Shown: piece after piece, positions 1 to 14,800 of the stretch
Layout: each line of letters opens with the position of its first letter
Position numbering within the stretch: the first letter of the stretch is position 1
Source of the DNA: Viscum album
Taxonomy: Eukaryota > Streptophyta > Magnoliopsida > Santalales > Viscaceae
Assembly: GCA_963277665.1 (NCBI GenBank)
Contig: OY728123.1
Location: forward strand, 627,624,915-627,688,914
Reading direction: 5' to 3'
DNA length: 64,000 nt
The notes under the pieces: generated by a model
Databases searched by the model: none
What the model saw: the letters and a program-made list of their open reading frames with translations, nothing else
Told to the model about the DNA's origin: nothing
Position numbers and translations under genes: made by a program

Positions 1-1130
1 TTATAAGATTCCAATGTTAATTTCAAATTAGGTTATGATATTAGTATTTTAATGTTTTTTAGATTTTTAAAAATGGAGTTAAAAAGAAAAAGGGTATTTT
101 ACTCATGAAATGTAGAATTGATATTTTAAAATTAATTTAATATTTAATAATATCAATTAATTTTTCATATGAGTAACTTGTTATATGATTTAATGTTACC
201 ATATAATTCTTTTCCCAATTTGCATATTATTTTGATGTTAATGTATAGATGAAAACGATTTTATTTCTAATTTAATAATAATTATTGTAATGATGAATTT
301 TATCATATTCATTTAGAACACATATGAATTTATTATTATTTTTTCACATATAGGTTTGTAATATAACATTAATGAGTTGGTTAAATATTATTGTTTTATG
401 ATCTCAATGGTTATTTGGGTTGTTATCTAATGTGAAAAATATGGTATATGGTCAGTTATCGCTAGACCAAAAGAGTGAACATGAGATGTTATTTTAGGAA
501 AATATGTGGGAATATAGGGGGTCATCTCAATCCCAAATTATTTTCATTAGTTTTTATCCAAAAAATATAATGTTATGTGTGTATTTTTGGGATGTAATTA
601 CATAAAATTTATTATATTATGACTGTGCTACACTTTTTCCACTATTCAATGATATGAAATTTTTCTAATGTTATGCTTTGATGGATAATATTAGTTTATT
701 TAATTATGATGAATTTATTATATAAGATAATTATTTACTCCATGACACATGATTAAATGATTTTTTATAATATGAATTTCAAATGTCATACTCACGTTCT
801 TATACCCTTATTATAAATAGAAGCTTACATAAGACCATTGATTCTTTTCATCCATGATTACCCTTACCGAGCATCTATGTTACCCTTCCATTTTTTTAAA
901 TTTTCCTAGGTTTTGATGGAAATTTTTATGTATGTATTGTATAATAACAGAGATAGTGGTGATGAACTATGTGGTAGATTATGTAGATCATTTTTTGTAT
1001 CAACTTATTGTGTTTCATTTTTCCCCAAAGTTACTTATCATTTATGGTTATTTCATGGATCTTGATGTTTATTAATTATTATTGATCTAAAATGATGTAA
1101 TATTTATATATTAAGTGTTTGGATTGGATC
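1..1130. other. AT-rich intergenic DNA, nothing recognised
   Basis: The stretch is very AT-rich with many short A and T runs and no coding pattern I can match to a family. It lies just upstream of the first copy of a diverged direct repeat. If that repeat is an LTR whose second copy starts at 5842, the matching start of the first copy would fall to the left of the window, so this stretch may be unaligned LTR. That is inference. Confidence 0.4.
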
Positions 1131-1139
1131 AGAAACCTA

Positions 1140-3400
1140 TCCTATATCCTTAAATTATACGGAGTTCATCAAATGGAAGTTATTGATATCGTTATAAGTA
1201 TTACAGTATCTTTACATTTTTTTCATTACATTTCCATTCCAAAAAAATCATAACAATAATGATATAATAATATCTATATTATTTGTGTTCTGATGTGTTA
1301 TAATATTAATATATAAATATTTATTTATTACTTCCCACCCACATAAAAATTCAATAACATTTATTTTTTATAAGGATTACTGCCACCTCCACGAAAAAAC
1401 TCTTTTGTTTTTCACCACTACCACTGATTTATATAAATAATGATAGAATATTAAAATAATTGTGATAGATATATTATAATTATGAATATTATATTTAAAT
1501 TTATAATTCACCTTCATTTCATATCATTCATTGGGAAATGAATAGGATCACTTTGCATTGAGAGGAGTACCACCTTTATTAAGTGACATGTCTTATTTTT
1601 TTATCACATTTTTTACTATTTATCCAAACCATGGAAAATAAGATACAAAAACATAAATAATATAAATAATTTCATTTTTATTCTATTATAGTTATTATAA
1701 TTTAAATTAAATATTTTCAAACCATACTCACAAATCTTATTTTGTCTTTTTCATATTTGGGAATGTCTAACCACCTACAAGAAGAATGTTTTAAAATTAT
1801 ATCATGCATAACTATAGGAAAAAAAATATGAACACTGGTAGGGGAATATTGAACATGAACTCTATTATAAAATAATATCAAAACTATAATTATTACCCAC
1901 ACCGCATATTAAAAATATATAATAACATACTAAAATAAAATTAGAGATAAATTATAAATTATGTTTATAAAGGGATATAGATTTGAATTAGTTTATAAAA
2001 TAATTGTCTAAGAATGTAATTTTAGTTATATATGAGAATCAAGAATAACAATGTAAATAAAAAATTATGGTATGTGTTTCTTAACTAAAATTTAATTTCT
2101 TGAATATTATTTCATATTACACACCATGTTTTCTTTTTAATGATGTATCAAACAACCTATTGATATTTTGTATCATTATTATATTATTAAATTTTTTATT
2201 TAAAATATATTTTTAATGAATATATTTCAAGGAGGTTTTATTAGAATTTTTCTAAATTATTTATGGTTTCATTGACTCTATTTTCTATGAATTTGGACAA
2301 AGTATTTGTCCAAGGAATATAATTCTCATTTTTTCATCCATGATACCATATATTTTTTATAGTATTAATACCTTTTCATTGTTGATATTGCAACTCATCA
2401 TTAATATCCACTTCATTGATAAATACATCCCAAAATAAATGTATAACTTTGGATATAATAACTCACAATCTTAAAATTAAATATTTTCTTCTAAATTAAT
2501 ATTCTACATCCCCCAAAGATCGCGATGAAGTTTTGGTACATAATTTTGGATTATTATATATGATCCTCTTACTTCTCATAACCAAAAAAAATATAATTTT
2601 TATTTCTCTAGAATTTATTTTCCATGAATTTTAATCTTTTTCACCATTTTAAAAGGCATTAAAAACTAAAATATTTTACAATAATTCAATGAGTTTCATA
2701 TAATTGTGTTTCATGGAAAAATTGATCATTTTAGCATGATTTTCAATTTAAAATTATACAACTGTTATAATCTTATTCATTATATACTAATTTATTATTT
2801 AACTATGATTTTACAAATGGGAAATATTAAATTACTATAATAGAAATGATCCATCAATACCTTGTCTTTCCAAATTATTTTCATTTTATAACTATAATTT
2901 TTCTTCCACTTCATTTCCTATATGGAAACCTTATTTATTTTTCTATTTTTGATGTTTTCTCAACTAGAATCCATACATCATTTGATATGGGAATTTAGTT
3001 TCATAAAAAATATCCTTTTTCTATGCAGTGTAAAAAAAATGTTCTTCATTATCTTGATTGATTGATATTTAACATCACAATTACTTGATATCACTTTATA
3101 TCTATTTATTTTCCATGGGTATTTCATGTTATACTTGTTGGTGTAATTTTTAATGTTTTTCAGACATGATACTATTATAAATTTTTATGAATCCCATTTA
3201 ATATTCATATCATCTTTGTGATGTGTTTATTTTTTGATTTCAAATTTTACTTATATGTTTTTATGCTAATAGGTGGGGTCCTATATATCCCTTTAATGCA
3301 TTGGAAAAATAACATAAAGAATGTAATAAAATAAAAAATTTAGTTTCTCGCAATCATGGGTTTATTTGTGTGGCTCAAGAATTGGATGTTTATAATTAGT
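1140..3400 (+). repeat. Diverged direct repeat, copy A (pairs with 7.6-10.4 kb)
   Basis: Several blocks here recur in the same order about 6.5-7.0 kb downstream. The block at 1150 (GGAGTTCATCAA) pairs with 7631. The block around 1535 (GGGAAATGA) pairs with 8000. The block near 1934 (TAAAATAAAATTAGA) pairs with about 8450. AGGAGGTTTT near 2231 pairs with AGAGGTTTT near 8935. GGTGGGGTCCTATATAT near 3273 pairs with GGTGGGATCCTATATAT near 10244. Order is conserved and the offset grows slowly, as expected for old copies with indels. Weaker similarity may extend to about 5.1 kb and 11.7 kb. The simplest reading is a pair of very old LTRs or two copies of one transposon. Divergence is too high to define edges by eye. 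Confidence 0.45.
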
Positions 3401-5599
3401 ATAGTTATGTTCAATTTATTGTATATGTGAATGTATGTGTCTAGAAATGATAGTGTGTCCCAACACCTATTATATTTTCATAATTCTCTTATTATTACTT
3501 ATATTTATGATATTTGGAATTTCCATGATATATTTTTTTCCATTGACTTCTTCCATGTTCTAAAATATAATATTTTTAGCTACAAATTTACTATCTATAT
3601 TTATTATACCCATATTCTAATTTTATGCTCATTTTTTACTTTTTATTTTTATCACTTATGTTTATCGTTGCCGAGAAACTATTTCCCCTCTTTCATATGA
3701 TTCCTCTTCATCAGACTATCATGAAAAAATACATGAAATATTATCTTATGAAAAACAAATTTCTGGGATAAATAGAAGGATTCTTATGGATTATATAGTT
3801 TATTGTGTAATTGAAAAATGTCTGTAAGTTAAAAAATACAGTGGTTTTATAGTTAAAGATTTTTACCAATTTTTTGACACTATAAACTTAAATGGAAGTT
3901 ATAATGAAAGTAATGTAATATTATTATGTCATATAATTATATAGAAACCATGTCTCTAGGCTATCTAAGTTGGATGCAGAGAAAATATTATATAAATTTT
4001 TCATCAATGATGTTAGTTGAAGATAACTTGAATGATGTTATATTAAAGGTGACGACAATTTAAATGGTTTAGATAACCCTTTAGGTTTGGTGTATTAATA
4101 TTGAATAATTTATTAGAATATGAAATTATATATGTACTAAAAACACTATAGATAAATATTAGGGATATTAATATTTGAATTATCATATTCTAAATTTTTT
4201 TAAATGTATATATTATGTTGTTTTACTTGGAATAAAATCCATTGTTTTATATAATAGGTTGATATATGATTTATCACAGATATATATAGGGGTAATATCC
4301 CAGAATAAGAGTGTTGGGTATTAACTAAATCCTAACATGGTGCATCATAAATAGAATAAACTATAAACATAGTTTGACAATCCTAGTAAATTTTATGTGC
4401 TTAATCATATTATATTTACATGATATTTTGAAGAATATATTATGTTAATGAATAAGGATAAGAATAATGAGATAAAATGACATAAATAATATAAAAATTA
4501 AAATAAATGTTATTTATTGTGAACTGAAATATAATCTAATAATTAAAAAATTGAAAACATTTGGAGGATTTATATTTCATGAAATTGTCTTACAAAATTT
4601 TTATTATGTTCTTATTTATAAAACATAGACTGTAAATTTCTTTAGTTTATTTTAATTAATGAAATGTGAAGTAGAAATGTTAACAAAGAGTAGAATATAC
4701 AATACATTGATTTTACAAACATGGAACCTAATGATATATGATCTAAAGTTAGAATACTTGTGATTTGGCTAAAACATCCATCAATAATTAGTATTAACAA
4801 TGATATGTTAGTTGATTTTCCAAACATACTATAGAAGATAAATGCAGTGTCTAATGAAATTGTTGGTGATTTTAGTGATAAAAGAATGGAATGTAAATTC
4901 CCATTATATTAAAAATAAGGGTATATAATGAATGTAAAATTCCCCTAATTAAATAGGAAGATGATTATTGTGTATAAAATTAATCCATAGAGCTTATAAT
5001 TCCTGATTACAAGTAATGATCTCAGTGGGTATTGTGATATAAAATTGATTTTATCTAGACTTATGCCTACTAGTTAATTTTTTTAAAAGTGTTAAACTTG
5101 GACATTATCCATTTCAGTGTTTTAATCCAATTGATAATGATTTTGATTGAAAATAGAAACTGTTTAGATGGGGGAAATTTATTTACCACTAAAACTATGG
5201 TTGTGAGTTCCAAAGTCGAGGTTTAGAGAGGGGAACTGATCATCCACTAAATAAAGGGGTGAATTTTATTCATATCTCATTCAAACTAATACTATGTACC
5301 TCATGTGATTTCTATGTACATAAAATCTCCTCAATGAATACTAGATACAAAATAAATAATATTAAAATTTAGTTTTATAATTATCGTATTCCAAGTTTAT
5401 GAATCCACTATTATACATGTCCATAGAAATGTTATTTCTATAAAATTATATTATCCAACCTATATTCAAAAGTGATGTGATATTTGGAATGGATTTAAAC
5501 TCTTTACATATAGGCCAATATAGTTTCCAAGATATTAAAATAAATACTAAAAATCAACCCATGATCTATTATCAGTACAAGGGTGACAACAAACTCCAT
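3401..5599. other. AT-rich stretch, no gene recognised
   Basis: No open frame here resembles a known protein. Short stop-free stretches occur, for example 3431-3700 on the plus strand and 4642-4827 on the minus strand, but their residues are dominated by Ile, Tyr, Phe, Leu and Asn, as expected from AT-rich noncoding DNA. The segment precedes a copia-like pol relic at 5.6-5.8 kb, so part of it may be older pol sequence decayed beyond recognition. Confidence 0.35.
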
Positions 5600-5800
5600 A
5601 TAAAATAATTTCACACAATATATTAGAGTATTTATCAAAAATGGTTTAAGAAAAACTCAATGTTAGTTATATTCAAATTATGAGGGGAAATATGAAATCA
5701 ATAGCTATAAAAATGGATATTGAGAAAAAAACATCTTTCGAAATTAAATATAGATCCTTGTCTATGTTATGGATAGCCTTAAATATTTTATTAGTAATAA
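5600..5800 (+). pseudogene. Relic of copia-like pol C-terminus (RNase H tail)
   Basis: Plus-strand translation around 5645-5720 gives a string resembling the plant Ty1/copia RNase H tail that usually reads HFxREK...YVP (here V-stop-EKLNVSYIQI). Around 5713-5790 it gives SFEIKYRSLSMLWIAL, which lines up with the family's terminal FEKLRxxLGMLDIAL block. Stops interrupt it. About 40 bases downstream lies a purine tract followed by TGTAATG, the position where copia elements place the polypurine tract and the 3' LTR. The match is short and read by eye. The placement next to the tract is what makes it credible. Nothing here can be expressed as a working enzyme. Confidence 0.4.
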
Positions 5801-5828
5801 ATAATAAATATTTCTAGGACACAATTTA

Positions 5829-5841
5829 TTTAAGTGGGGAG
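5829..5841 (+). other. Polypurine tract, then probable 3' LTR start at 5842
   Basis: The sequence TAAGTGGGGAGAC followed by TGTAATGAG is close to the plant copia arrangement of AAGTGGGAGA directly before an LTR beginning TGT. In LTR elements the tract primes plus-strand DNA synthesis and fixes the left edge of the 3' LTR. It follows a pol C-terminal relic at the expected short distance, which supports the call. The far LTR end is not identified. Confidence 0.45.
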
Positions 5842-7595
5842 ACTGTAATGAGTGAAACATAACTGCATATCATATTTCTGGTAATAATTTATTCATATAT
5901 TATTATACATATGACTGGATAATAAAAAAATCCAATTTATTATGAAATAAGTTTTTACTATTATAATATAAACCTTAATTTTTTTGGGCAGAAATTGATG
6001 TAACCATTTTCAGAAAGATATAATAACTTGAAATAAATTTAATATTGAGAAAAAGACTGCTTTATGAAGATAATTTATTTGATCATGGTAACGAGGTATC
6101 CTCCTCGTGTATTTTCTAATCCAATTCCTTGATGAACTCAAAAAATATTTTAATGAGAGAAATTAAATTTGAGATAAATTAAATCTCTTGGAAATTTATA
6201 TGAGATCTATTCTACATGAATCACCACCCTTGAATATATATAGTATTAATCAATTTCCTAGATAACACATAGGGACTAGAAGGGTATAATCTGCTGAAAA
6301 TTTGGTTATTATATTTATTAATTTATTAATATAATCAGTAATTTACCACATGTATTTTAAATATTTCTCAATTTGAATTTTAAGAATGTATGAATGCTTA
6401 ATTCTTATAAAAACAATTATTCATTATTTTTAAATTTTTTTTTAAAATATAAATTATATAATAGAAATAAGTTAAATAAATGTTTATCTTGCAATTTAAT
6501 ATAATAAAAATTATATAACCGTAAATGTTTTCGATTTTTTCACACACATTGGTTTTTAGGAGAATACCTAAATAATACTGATTTTTTGAAAACCACCACC
6601 TGTTTGAAATTAACACAACATAATAATTAATTAAATATAATAAACACAATTTTAAAATATATATCTCTATTTATTTAAAATTGGTATTTTTTATTTCTAA
6701 AAGTCATGGTTATATTTTTGGTAACTTAAATATTAATGCACTCTAAATGAATATTAATCCACTTATATAAAAAAATCATTTTTTATAACATGTATAAAAT
6801 AAATATAGAAAAATGGATTTATTATTTTATATATAAATTTCTATATTATTCGACAAGGTCACAATCACTTTGGGTATATATTATAGTTGCTACTATTAAT
6901 ATTACTAAATAAGATACTCATAAAGTGTTATTTTTCAAATAATTAATTCATTAATTTTATGTAATTATTATATAATAACATAAATAATTCTATTATAAAT
7001 ATATAATTTAATATAATTTTATTCCTATATTTAAATATTTTATAACTCATTGAATTGGAAATATATACTGAATGTGATTAAGAACACGTAATAGGAAAAC
7101 TATATTTTTATAAAAAATATTTCTTCAATATATAAAATATTTTCATTTATATTTTGATATATATTATCATAATACGTAATTAAATTAAATTAATATTAAA
7201 TTCAGGCTTTTCACATCAGAATGTTATATGATGGATTATTCCAATTTTTTAGTAATATATATGCTCATTATGTAAAAACTAGAAATCCATAAAAAAGTTA
7301 AAATGTAACCGTAAATGTAATCAATTTCATTTAAAAAATGAGTGGATATAATATTATGACATTTTATCTACCCCATATGACCAAAAATTATATTATATTC
7401 AACCTTGGGTGTAATTTACACCAGAACAGTGAAACGATATCAGTGAAAAATAAACGGTTTTCACAAAAGTTCACTTTTCTTTATGTATACACGAGGGTCA
7501 CTTCCTCCAATTAAATTTTATACTTTCCCCTATAAAAAATCAAATAACATAATAATTTTATTATCTTATTAGTAATTGGATTTTCTAAAATTCCA
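5842..7595 (+). other. Putative left part of an old LTR, otherwise unannotated
   Basis: If 5842 is an LTR start, this stretch is the left part of that LTR and the diverged repeat copy at 7.6-10.4 kb would be its continuation. Two short similar blocks (AACCGTAAATGT at about 6519 and 7306) hint at an internal duplication. I see no gene or RNA here. Confidence 0.3.
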
Positions 7596-7599
7596 AAAA

Positions 7600-10400
7600 C
7601 ATTACATGTTATCATAATTCCTTTAATTCTATGGAGTTCATCAAGATGATGTTCAATTCCTCAACATAATTATTATGTACTCCTAAAAATTTCATATAAG
7701 TTTTTCACTTATAAACCTAACATAAAAATTATACTATAATAACCTCAATAAAATTTTGAACGTATTTTTATTATATTAATTGAAATCCCTATTTATTCGA
7801 TATCATCACCATAGAAAAAAAAGATTATTGATCATGTGTTGTTTAGAATACCACCTCCATGAAGTGAAATATTTCATTTCTTACTATGAAAAACATTAAC
7901 TCAACATAAGGATGAAATTGAAGAATAAATGTAAACTATATAAGATAATATTTAATATAAATTGAAAATTATAATCCTCTTTAAATAACTCTCATTCGTA
8001 GGGAAATGAAAACATTTTCCATGCATTGTTCATACTACTGACTTCATGATGCAATGTTAATTGTTGTTGAACATAATTTTCTTTCCTTAACCAGAAAACC
8101 TAACATACAATTCCATAAATTAAAATTTTAAACGTAGTTTCATTATTATTATATAGTAATGATATTATATTAAAATAAACAAATACATAACCATACATAC
8201 ATATCAAATTATGATATCCTCATTCTTGGGTTGGCCTGAAGACATATGTGAAGAGTACTATAAAACTATATAATGGATGAAAATGGGAACATAAATTATA
8301 ATGTTATTATAAATTAATATCAAAATTGTTATTTTAATGGATTTGGAGATGTTATATTAATTAATTACGATATTATTAAAATATCATTTTCAATCCATGA
8401 ATCTAAAGAAATACAAAAACGCTGATTCCATATTCACAAATAATAAATGAACTAAAAATAAAATTAGATAATAGTATAAAACATTTATATAATTTTTCTA
8501 TTATATTTCTTTTAATTATATATTAATTATGAAACTGTTGGATAATGATAAATAAAAAAACCTTATATTCTGAAAGTAATTCAAAAATTTCATGATAAGT
8601 CCTGCCTGCTATTGAAAGTAGACTATAACTATGTAATATACATGTAGAAAATAATTATAAATTATGTTAATAAAATTATTTAAGTACTAAAAGTATTCAA
8701 AAATAAAATATTAATATGGTAATTATTTTTACATGTTATATTTATGAGCATTAGTGGATGTTGTGACTTAATGTAACTGTTTCTAATCTCATATTTAATT
8801 TATTGATCAATATTTCTTATTATATGCCATATTATAGTGGAAATATTTTATATAATTATACATTAATGTTTTTTTATCACAATAGTATAATTATTCATTA
8901 TAATTAATTTTTAATTTGAAATAATATCCTTTAAGAGGTTTTCCATCAACTGTATATAATTTTATATGGGTTAGATAGACACATTTATGATACATTTTGT
9001 CATAGTCATTCCTACATGAATATAATTTCCATTAATTATTTTATCATGATAGTTTTATATATTATATCATTTTTTTCTCAAAGTAAATTAGTCATCATTG
9101 TTAATGGTCTTTTCTTGAATGATTTATTAGGAAATAAATATATAGTATATTTAAAAAAATTCTAATTCGTACAATTAATATTTTTCATCAATGTAAATAT
9201 TTTATGTTTCTCAAATGTTTTAATCTATTTATTGGAACTAAAACCTGGTTTAATTAATTTAGTTCACCACTTTTCTATTGATAATTTATTTTCATATTTA
9301 TGATGTGGGATTTCTATAAAAAAAATCAAAAAATCAAAATACTAAAATGTTTTATATATCGTGGATATATTTCACATATTCCCCTCCATGATATTTTCTA
9401 TAAAAGAATTATATATTTTTCCCAAACACATTATTATACATTTCATAAGGATTAATTTTTTAATATATATTAAATTTTCTATTCTAATCTTCTAGAAATT
9501 GTATTTATAATAGAACATGGTAACATTTCTCTTAGACTTCTGATATAAAAATAAGAAAATAATCTTCTTTTTAAAAACTTTTATCATGAAAGTATTTTAA
9601 TTATTATTGAATCTCAATTACAATTTTCATGGTTTCTAATGTATGTTTTCGTACACTTTTTCTATGAGTTTTAATTAAAAGATTTTTTATAGATATAGCA
9701 TTATTGTCCTCATTATTTTCAAAGAATAATTATACAATTCATCTAAAAATGTTATTCACCAACAATTTTATTAATTTTGACTTTATTCAAATAGTATAAA
9801 AGTTTTATTACTATAATAAAATTATCCCATAACATGTTTTTTAAACATATTTAGTATATAAACATAATTTTTCTTCTAATTTTACTCCTATGTGAATTAT
9901 ATAATCTTGATTTATTCAATTGAATAATGTTAACAAAGAATACATACATCGATTTATTGGAGAAATTATTAACTTAATAGTTTAGTAATTATCTATATAT
10001 TTTATAAACTGCATGCTTTATTATATTAGAAAAATTTTATTTTCCTAATATTTTAAATAATATCATTGGATACCAAATTTTTTCTACATGGTAATAATAT
10101 GTTTTTATTATTTATGGAATTACGAATGTTTTAATTATATGAATCCATTTAAAAATCGTATAAAAACAATTTTATATCATTTTGTTCTTTTTCATGTGAG
10201 GAATAATTAATATTAAATTATGATCATATATATTTATGTTGATGGGTGGGATCCTATATATTCTTTTAAATTCATTGGATTAATCTCATGAGATATATAA
10301 AAGTTGTAATAATTTCATTTCATTCAAGCATGATTGAATGTGTATGCCTCATAAATGTATTGTCTATAAGGGTATAATTATCATTTCTTGTATGAATGGG
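7600..10400 (+). repeat. Diverged direct repeat, copy B (pairs with 1.1-3.4 kb)
   Basis: This is the downstream partner of the repeat at 1140-3400, with the same blocks in the same order and an offset rising from about 6470 to 6970 bases. It lies downstream of a candidate copia polypurine tract at 5829-5841, so it may be part of a 3' LTR. T-rich stretches in 8.9-10.2 kb contain no coding similarity that I can support on either strand. Confidence 0.45.
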
Positions 10401-11845
10401 TCATTGTGTTTGATTAATAAACACAATGATTCCCTATAATTCTATTTGTGAAAAAAATTATCTAATTATGCCTTAGATCAATGACATATAGTATTTCTAT
10501 GATGTATTAAATAGTTTTTCCACGACTTATGTAATAATTTTTTATATCTGAATTTTTTGGTATAAAGAAATTATGTTTCCTGATTGTACTTGTATTATAA
10601 TCTTATGAACACTTATGTTCCTTGATTTTTATCACATATATATACCTTAACATGGCATCTAATCTCACCCATTTCATACATGTCAATTTTATTGTATTTT
10701 AAGAAAAGAAAATTTCAAAATGACTTGGTTTTTCCTTTAAATATTGAATTTGAGGGAGATGTTATGTGCTTGTTATGTATTATGAAATTGTCTATATAAT
10801 TAAAAGTAGAACATTTTATGAAAATGTACTTTTATTTTGTTAGTTATGTTTTTATTAATTATTTAAAACGATATTTATTAATTGTATTAATAAATTAATT
10901 AATAAAATATTTTCACTAGGTAGTGTAACTCTGAGACAACCATATTTGCGGGTTCAATAACTTCTATTTCTTCCAGAGATTTAGAGATAAATATATTTTT
11001 TGGCAGCATAATATGTCATTATGTGTAAGTAAGAAAATGTCTAAATATTCTTTGAGCAATGAGGAAATAAAAATCAATCTATAATTATAAAATTAGTTTT
11101 AATTTATATAGATTAATTTTTCTCATAAAAATATATTTTTATTATTTGATAATTTCTATGAAATTTCCAATAGATATGGATACTTTTTTCTTCATTTCAT
11201 TGTATAAACTTATGACACATTATCAATACTGATAAAAGGAGGTAACAATAACAGAAACGGAAAAAATAGGGGGCTATACTTGTTTTTAATGGATGCAATC
11301 ACACTACAACTTCAGTGTCATTTCATATAGTATTATAACTTCCGTAAGACTAGTAACATAGAGATGATGTGTAATTCTTTACATTGGAATTATATAGAAA
11401 CTATCCCATCTTTATGAATCATTCAGTTGTGAATTCCTGAAGAATATGATTTATAGTTTATTCCAATGTTAAATAGGGTATGTAAAATAGAATGTACAAA
11501 ACATTCATTGATAATTGATATTAATAATAGTATCATTCTTCCTATCATCAGTAAAAGACAAATAATAATTTGGGAGCTCATATTATAGGTATTAGTTACA
11601 TATAAAAGTGGTTATCACTAATCACTATGAAAATATCAATTTAATCCTGAGCCCTACATTTCAAATTGTTTCCAATGCATTAATCATATATTAAATATTA
11701 GTGCAATTCATGAACATTATTTATTATCAAAAAATACCTTTATTTTATAAATAATATGTAATATCAGTATCTCCCTAGTCAATAAATTACCTTTAATGTA
11801 AAATACCTTGTGTAAAAATTTTACTCTCTTTAGGTAGTAAAAATA
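10401..11845. other. AT-rich stretch, no gene recognised
   Basis: There are no coding, RNA or array signals here. Scattered words resemble 3.7-5.1 kb, so the direct repeat above may continue into it, but the similarity is too weak to call. The right edge is set by the start of recognisable similarity to 19.6 kb. Confidence 0.35.
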
Positions 11846-11849
11846 CCCA

Positions 11850-14800
11850 ATATAAAAATAAAATTTATATTTTAGAGATATCTATTTTGGATCATAGTAG
11901 ATCTAAAAAATACTAGACAAGTTGGTGAATAATTCATTAAAATATTTAAATACTATAAAATTGGAGTTTTATTAAATAAAGTAAATTGAGTGAGGGATGT
12001 GTTGATGTTTTGAAATGAATCAGAAAGTAAAAGAAATGACACATACATTTTATAATGGTTTAGTTAAAAAAGATCATATCCCACTGAAAAATCATATATA
12101 CTCAATGAGAATATTATAAACCACTATAAAATGCACTTTTAGATGTGTGGGAACCTATTATTGACCTTAAAATTTATAAAAACATATAGGAAGAATACAT
12201 AATTTTTATATTAGTCATTAACCTATTCTATGTCCTTATATTTTTTTAGAATCAGAACCCTGAATTTATTTCAATAAGTGAAATAAATAAAATAGAAGGA
12301 TGGAATTTATTATAAATAATCACAAACTATACATGAACATGTTCCAAACAGATAATTAAGAATTTCATGAATAAAATTATATAGAAATAAAAAACAATAA
12401 TGATCATATGATGAAAATGTTTACGTTTGATGATCTTGATCAGATCAGCAGTATATGATGGTAAAATAATAGTCACTTAATGATCGCAGTAAGGATTGAG
12501 AACATGTAAAGCATCCTGATCGAATAAGATTCAATAATCTGTATATATCGAATGTTCGTAAATTATATTAAATAATATATATGAAATTGTTTTATCCCTT
12601 GATCGAATCTTTAACAAAATTATTCAGCTTCATTAACTCAAATATCTTCTTATATAATCATGTTGTATAATCACATTATTCCAAAGGATTGTTCCTAGAT
12701 AATACAATATTACTTTGTTTTTTTGGAAATGATGAACATAATATCAAATAACTCTCATGATATTTATTTCATCATGAAATAACATTATAAATAATTTAAC
12801 ATGATGATTAAAAAATCTATTTTTAAGATTAATGATACAAAATAAATATTTGAAATAAATTAATGTTTACTAACATATTAAAAAATAATATAAAATTGTA
12901 TCATAAATGTAATTATAGAATTTAATTCGTGTTTGTAATATGTATATTATATATAAAAAAAATAATTTGGACACATCATGTAATTATATTTTCTGAAAAA
13001 TAAAATAAAAAATATTTAAAATTTTAATTTCAATTATAAAAATAAAATTGTTGGTAATTATAATTTTTTTTTCAACTATCACAAAATTGAATAAATAAAT
13101 AGAAGTAGCATGTTTTTGAAACAAATTCTAAACTACGATCATATACATAATTTTATATGATATAGAGTATAGTTTGATATGCCATTCTGTACGATCTACC
13201 ATTTTTTTATGATAGAACTGATGTCGGGGCATATATTGGTGGATTTTATTGATGATACAATCAAGGTAGATACTACTGTGAATGAGTTTTAATTTTTCTC
13301 TAGGTATGGTCAAAGAATATAGTTTATTAACATTGAATGGTACTAATATTGAAGTTATAGATTCTACCTCCATTTATTCTAATTGTAAAACTACATTGTT
13401 CGTGGATTGTTCTACCATTGCATCAATCAATACTACTATATCTAAGCTTTATTGTGGTGCCTTCACATTTTTTTTCAATGATCAGCCATTAGATTAATGT
13501 TTAAGTGAAAAAATAGTATAGTAGAGGGTTTGTGGAACCATCTTCTAGTTGATCATCCATGAAAGATGTTGAATGTTTTAAAATTAGTTCAATTTGTTTA
13601 ATGCTTCCAATCATGGATTATTTGATCATGATACTGTAATAGAGTTTTCTTCATGTCATTTCGAAAATACATATTCTTTAAAATATCTCTCCTCAGTGTG
13701 GACATTAATTATTCATGAAAATGAAATTTATTAATTTATCAAATGAGTATGGATCTATAATTTGAAAAAATAAAATTAGAATGCTTCGAAATAATCATCC
13801 AGTCATCACCAGATGAAGAACACTAAATAAAATGAGAACCTCAGGTGTCAATGGGTGAATAAGACAATCATTGAAATGATTATATGTCTAGGTTAAATTA
13901 GATTGAGTGAAAAAAATATATAAATATCTTTTAATGATTTCTAAATAGTGAACCACTTATGAATGTCACACAATATGTTAACACGAAGTATGAACTCCAG
14001 TATATCATTCACATTTTGAGGCATATGGTTCAGGATGGATATGAGGGATAAGCACATGTTACACCAATCCACATCTTGATTGCATATTAGTTAGGATATT
14101 ATGCACAAGATTTCCAACAGGTGGACCAAAAATCCTCTCTACCTGATAATATACACAGCCATTCCACCCTACCTTGTCCATCGAGCTACTGTTACATATC
14201 CATAGGGTTGAACAGCGTTCCCTATTGTGTTCGAGGGCCAAAAAATCAAATTATGCATGGGTTGATTTATTTTTTACAAGATAAAAAAGAATTACATAAA
14301 AAAATTTCAATCAAGATATGATAAATGAAAATAAATACATATAAAAATTAAAATTAAAATTATAAAGTGTCATTTAACATTAAAAAATATAAATATTAAA
14401 TTATTATTTTTTTTAAAAAAAGATTAATTTATTTAGTTTCAGGAAATTAAAATTTAACCAAAAAACTATAAAAGTATTAATACATAGATTCAAACTCAAA
14501 AATTGCTTCACATTTTTAATCAGGAAAATAATACATTTAATAAAAAAAATCTTTCAAAATTAGTATACCACTTTTAGGAAATTTATAAAAAATTATTTTT
14601 AAAATTAAATCTTCAAAGAACTATAAATTTTATTCTGTTTTAACAACTTAGAATTCACATTGAAGTATTCTTTCTTAGAAATTAACATTTAGATAAAATA
14701 TTTATAAAAATAAAACATAAAAAGTGTCATGTTTTACAAAAATATTAGCTCTACTAAACAAAACCAGTATGCTTCTAGCATACCCAGGCCAAACTAAATT

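Noticed and set aside
13128..13497. Overlapping open frames on both strands at 13.1-13.5 kb
   Set aside because: They lie inside an LTR copy and are not conserved in the partner LTR at 21 kb. Their composition is that of AT-rich noncoding DNA.
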